From contig DAHB01000005.1 in NCBI GenBank assembly GCA_002498365.1, positions 227,051 through 242,836 on the forward strand: a stretch of 15,786 bases of DNA, given 5' to 3'. Every line of letters starts with the position of its first letter. Positions within the stretch are counted from its first letter, which is position 1. A program made the position numbers and the translations under genes. The notes under the pieces were generated by a model, which did no database searches, had not been told where the DNA came from, and saw only the letters and a program-made list of their open reading frames with translations. The DNA is from Methanomassiliicoccaceae archaeon UBA421 (GTDB taxonomy: Archaea > Thermoplasmatota > Thermoplasmata > Methanomassiliicoccales > Methanomethylophilaceae). Positions 13,523 through 15,786 of this stretch are shown here, piece by piece.

Positions 13523-15786
13523 ATGCATAAGGGGCCACACGAAATGAAAAACGTATCTGATAACCATCTATGCACGGGCTGTGGCGCTTGTAAGAATATC
13601 TGCCCCGAGAGTGCCATATCGATGATGTTTGATTCGGATGGGTACTTAAAACCCTCTATCAGCGACGCATGTACCTTGTGTGGATTGTGCTCAGAAAGAT
13701 GCCCCGCGTTGAATCCAGAATATTTGAACAACGCATCACCGAAGAGTTACGCATTATGGATGCGTGAAGAGATTAGGGGTGAAAGTACTTCTGGAGGCGC
13801 GTTCAGCCTCTTTGCTCTAAGCGCCTTAAATAAGAACGGAATGGTTTTCGGTGCTGCTTGGACGGACGATTTCAACCTCAAAATCACTAGTGTAAATAAT
13901 TCTAAGGATTTACATCGCCTCAGACATTCAAAGTATGTCCAAAGTGATGCAAGCGACTCATACGCTGAGGTAAAAGATTTATTGGAAAAAGGTACAGCGG
14001 TTCTATACTCGGCCTGCCCATGTCAGATTGCGGGGCTGAACAGCTACCTTGACAAGGATTACCCCAATCTGATAACCATAGACATCCTCTGTGGGAACGT
14101 CCCCTCGATTAAAATGTTCCATAAATATCTGTCAGAATTTACAGACATTAGAGATATAAAAGATATCGTATTCAGGGACGGCAGTCTCGGAAATGACCCC
14201 CACAATCACCGTATTGAGTATAAGGACGGCAGATCAGAGCTCAAATCCAAATGGACTGGCGACCCGTACCAAAAGGCATATCACACTCCGAATCTTATGG
14301 CGAATGAGGTCTGCAGGTGCTGTTCGTTCGCAAAGATACCCAGGCAGGGCGACATCACTATCGGTGACTTCTGGGGTATAAAAAAGATCGATCCTTCGTG
14401 GGATGACGGTAGGGGTACCAGTGTCGTATTGGTAAACAGCTCCAAGGGAGAATCGTTCCTGAAAGACCTGGTTGAAAAAGTAGAACGCATAGAGGAAATA
14501 CCGATAGAGAAAACTCTCAGCACACCGAACAGATTTAACAGCGATGGGCACTATGGCCCATATGAACAAAGAAAGTTTTTCACAGAGAGATTGAAATCCC
14601 CCGACTCTGAGTTCTCAGATGCTGTTAGCAAGGCGCTACATGAAAAATATGATATCGGACTAGTAACTGCGCTGAGCCACAACTACGGTGGCAATTTGAC
14701 ATATTATGCATTGTTCAAATACCTGAAGGGCCTGGGAAAATCCGTTCTGATAATCGATCGCAGGAAGGATTCTCCAGCACCTCCCCACAGCAATCCTTTT
14801 CGTACATTTGAAGAGACGCCATATTCCAGTTGGGAAGTATATAACAATATAAAAAATAAGAAAGAACTAAGGGAACTCAACAATAAATGCGATTTCTTTA
14901 TGCTGGGGTCCGATCAGATGTTACATCCCAATTTTATCTTGAAGTTTGGCGAACATACTTGTCTAAACTGGGTATATTCCTACAAACCCAAGATTGCATA
15001 CGCTGCATCATACGGAAAAGACACATTCGAAGGCACCTCTGAATTCAAGTCGGCTGTTGGCGAGATGCTTAGAAGATTCGATTATTTTTCTGTAAGAGAA
15101 AAAAGTGCTGTCGGACTGTCGAAACGCGAATTTGATATCGATGCCGTGCATGTGCTAGACCCGGTTTTCATGCTTGACGCGAATGAATATCTTGAATTCT
15201 CAAGAAGGGGAAAAATTAAATTCCCCGACGGGTACGTTGGCTCCTATATCCTTGATCCTAACGGATACAAAACGAAAATATTGAAGGACATTGCTTCCAG
15301 TGAAGACTTACCCATTTCTTTGATTAAAGACACATATGCCGACCCGAAAAAATATCTTGACTGCGGGTTGACACCATTAGACAATGTCAAGGTCGAAGAT
15401 TGGATTAACAACGTTGCAAACTGTAAATTGTTTGTGACGGATTCGTTCCACGGCGCGTGCTTTGCAATTATATTTAAGAAACCTGTTATAATCATTGACA
15501 ATCCACTCCGCGGGTCGACAAGAATTTCATCTCTTGTTGACATGTTTGGATTGCGGAACGTGCTGGTTGACAGTCCGGAATTTATTCCGAACGATTTCTT
15601 GAGTGAATCGAAGTCTGTAGATTGGGACAGGATACACAAAAAATTGAAGTCTGAGATTAAGCGCAGTAAGAAGTGGCTTAATGAAGCACTAAAATGCAAG
15701 GAGAAACAGAATGTTTCTGACGATTATGATAACAAATGGGATGAAAATATACAGTCCAAACATTCGGGCATAGGAGTGGAAAAAGA
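13523..15786 (+). CDS. Ferredoxin / FrhB-like / polysaccharide pyruvyltransferase-like fusion protein (3' end missing)
   Basis: The frame is open from ATG 13523 to the window edge (754 full codons, no stop). Residues 17-61 carry two CxxCxxCxxxCP clusters (C17/20/23/27 and C50/53/56/60), a 2[4Fe-4S] ferredoxin. Residues ~65-360 match the coenzyme F420 hydrogenase/dehydrogenase beta subunit (FrhB): CPCQIAGL (165-172), CRCCSFAKIPRQGD from C264, then ITIGDFWGI. FrhB relatives use FAD and often F420. From ~374 the protein matches the polysaccharide pyruvyltransferase fold: HNYGGNLTYYAL, LGSDQM (461-466), the SVREKSAV region and TDSFHGACFAI (639-649). Pyruvyltransferases add a ketal from phosphoenolpyruvate to surface sugars. 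The redox step attached here is unknown. ATG 13523 fits a leaderless transcript; Met8 (13544) is an alternative start. The gene looks more AT-rich than those at the left end. Confidence 0.85.
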   Translation, partial: MHKGPHEMKNVSDNHLCTGCGACKNICPESAISMMFDSDGYLKPSISDACTLCGLCSERCPALNPEYLNNASPKSYALWMREEIRGESTSGGAFSLFALSALNKNGMVFGAAWTDDFNLKITSVNNSKDLHRLRHSKYVQSDASDSYAEVKDLLEKGTAVLYSACPCQIAGLNSYLDKDYPNLITIDILCGNVPSIKMFHKYLSEFTDIRDIKDIVFRDGSLGNDPHNHRIEYKDGRSELKSKWTGDPYQKAYHTPNLMANEVCRCCSFAKIPRQGDITIGDFWGIKKIDPSWDDGRGTSVVLVNSSKGESFLKDLVEKVERIEEIPIEKTLSTPNRFNSDGHYGPYEQRKFFTERLKSPDSEFSDAVSKALHEKYDIGLVTALSHNYGGNLTYYALFKYLKGLGKSVLIIDRRKDSPAPPHSNPFRTFEETPYSSWEVYNNIKNKKELRELNNKCDFFMLGSDQMLHPNFILKFGEHTCLNWVYSYKPKIAYAASYGKDTFEGTSEFKSAVGEMLRRFDYFSVREKSAVGLSKREFDIDAVHVLDPVFMLDANEYLEFSRRGKIKFPDGYVGSYILDPNGYKTKILKDIASSEDLPISLIKDTYADPKKYLDCGLTPLDNVKVEDWINNVANCKLFVTDSFHGACFAIIFKKPVIIIDNPLRGSTRISSLVDMFGLRNVLVDSPEFIPNDFLSESKSVDWDRIHKKLKSEIKRSKKWLNEALKCKEKQNVSDDYDNKWDENIQSKHSGIGVEK

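Noticed and set aside
1..15786. CRISPR arrays, tRNA/rRNA genes, insertion sequences or attachment sites.
   Set aside because: I saw no short regularly spaced repeats with spacers, no cloverleaf-like segments in the gaps, no transposase motifs and no terminal inverted repeats. All repeats noticed lie within coding domains.

Overview
The window looks archaeal. Six AT-rich boxes resembling archaeal TATA elements precede start codons, and four of them sit about 25-29 nt upstream of an ATG, as expected for leaderless mRNAs. Arg is often AGA/AGG and Ile often ATA. The genes include an archaeal-type bifunctional phosphoglucose/phosphomannose isomerase and an F420-hydrogenase-beta-like redox protein. 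Sel1 repeats plus an F420-type protein suggest a methanogen of the Thermoplasmatota, possibly Methanomassiliicoccales. That placement is inference; no marker gene is present. Of the nine complete genes, eight stop at TGA, one at TAA and none at TAG.

Everything recognisable concerns surface polysaccharide or glycolipid synthesis and export. Positions 1-2323 (+) hold the 3' part of an NDP-sugar epimerase/dehydratase, followed after 4 nt by a HAD-superfamily protein with a large uncharacterised C-terminal region. Positions 2324-2526 are intergenic, with a hairpin/T-run, a TATA box and several tiny overlapping reading frames. A SIS-domain sugar-phosphate isomerase (2527-3552, +) converges with 1 nt to spare on a two-gene minus-strand exporter operon (3554-6972). 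The operon encodes a Wzm/TagG-type permease and a Wzt/TagH-type ATPase fused to about 17 Sel1-like repeats.

Further right is a galactofuranose module around a divergent promoter. A GlfT2-like galactofuranosyltransferase lies to the left (7079-8638, -); galE and glf (UDP-galactopyranose mutase) lie to the right (8814-10908, +). Then come a protein with two GT-A domains in tandem (10994-13414, +) and a gene running off the window (13523-15786, +) that joins a 2[4Fe-4S] ferredoxin, an FrhB-like domain and a polysaccharide pyruvyltransferase-like domain.

A working model: the isomerase and epimerases feed nucleotide sugars. GalE and Glf make UDP-Galf. The GlfT2-like and dual GT2 enzymes build a Galf-containing chain on a lipid carrier. 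The last protein adds or modifies a pyruvyl-type group, and the ABC exporter moves the product across the membrane. The most unusual items are the ATPase-Sel1 fusion with its 108-residue higher-order repeat, the FrhB-pyruvyltransferase fusion, and a single in-frame TAG upstream of the isomerase start.
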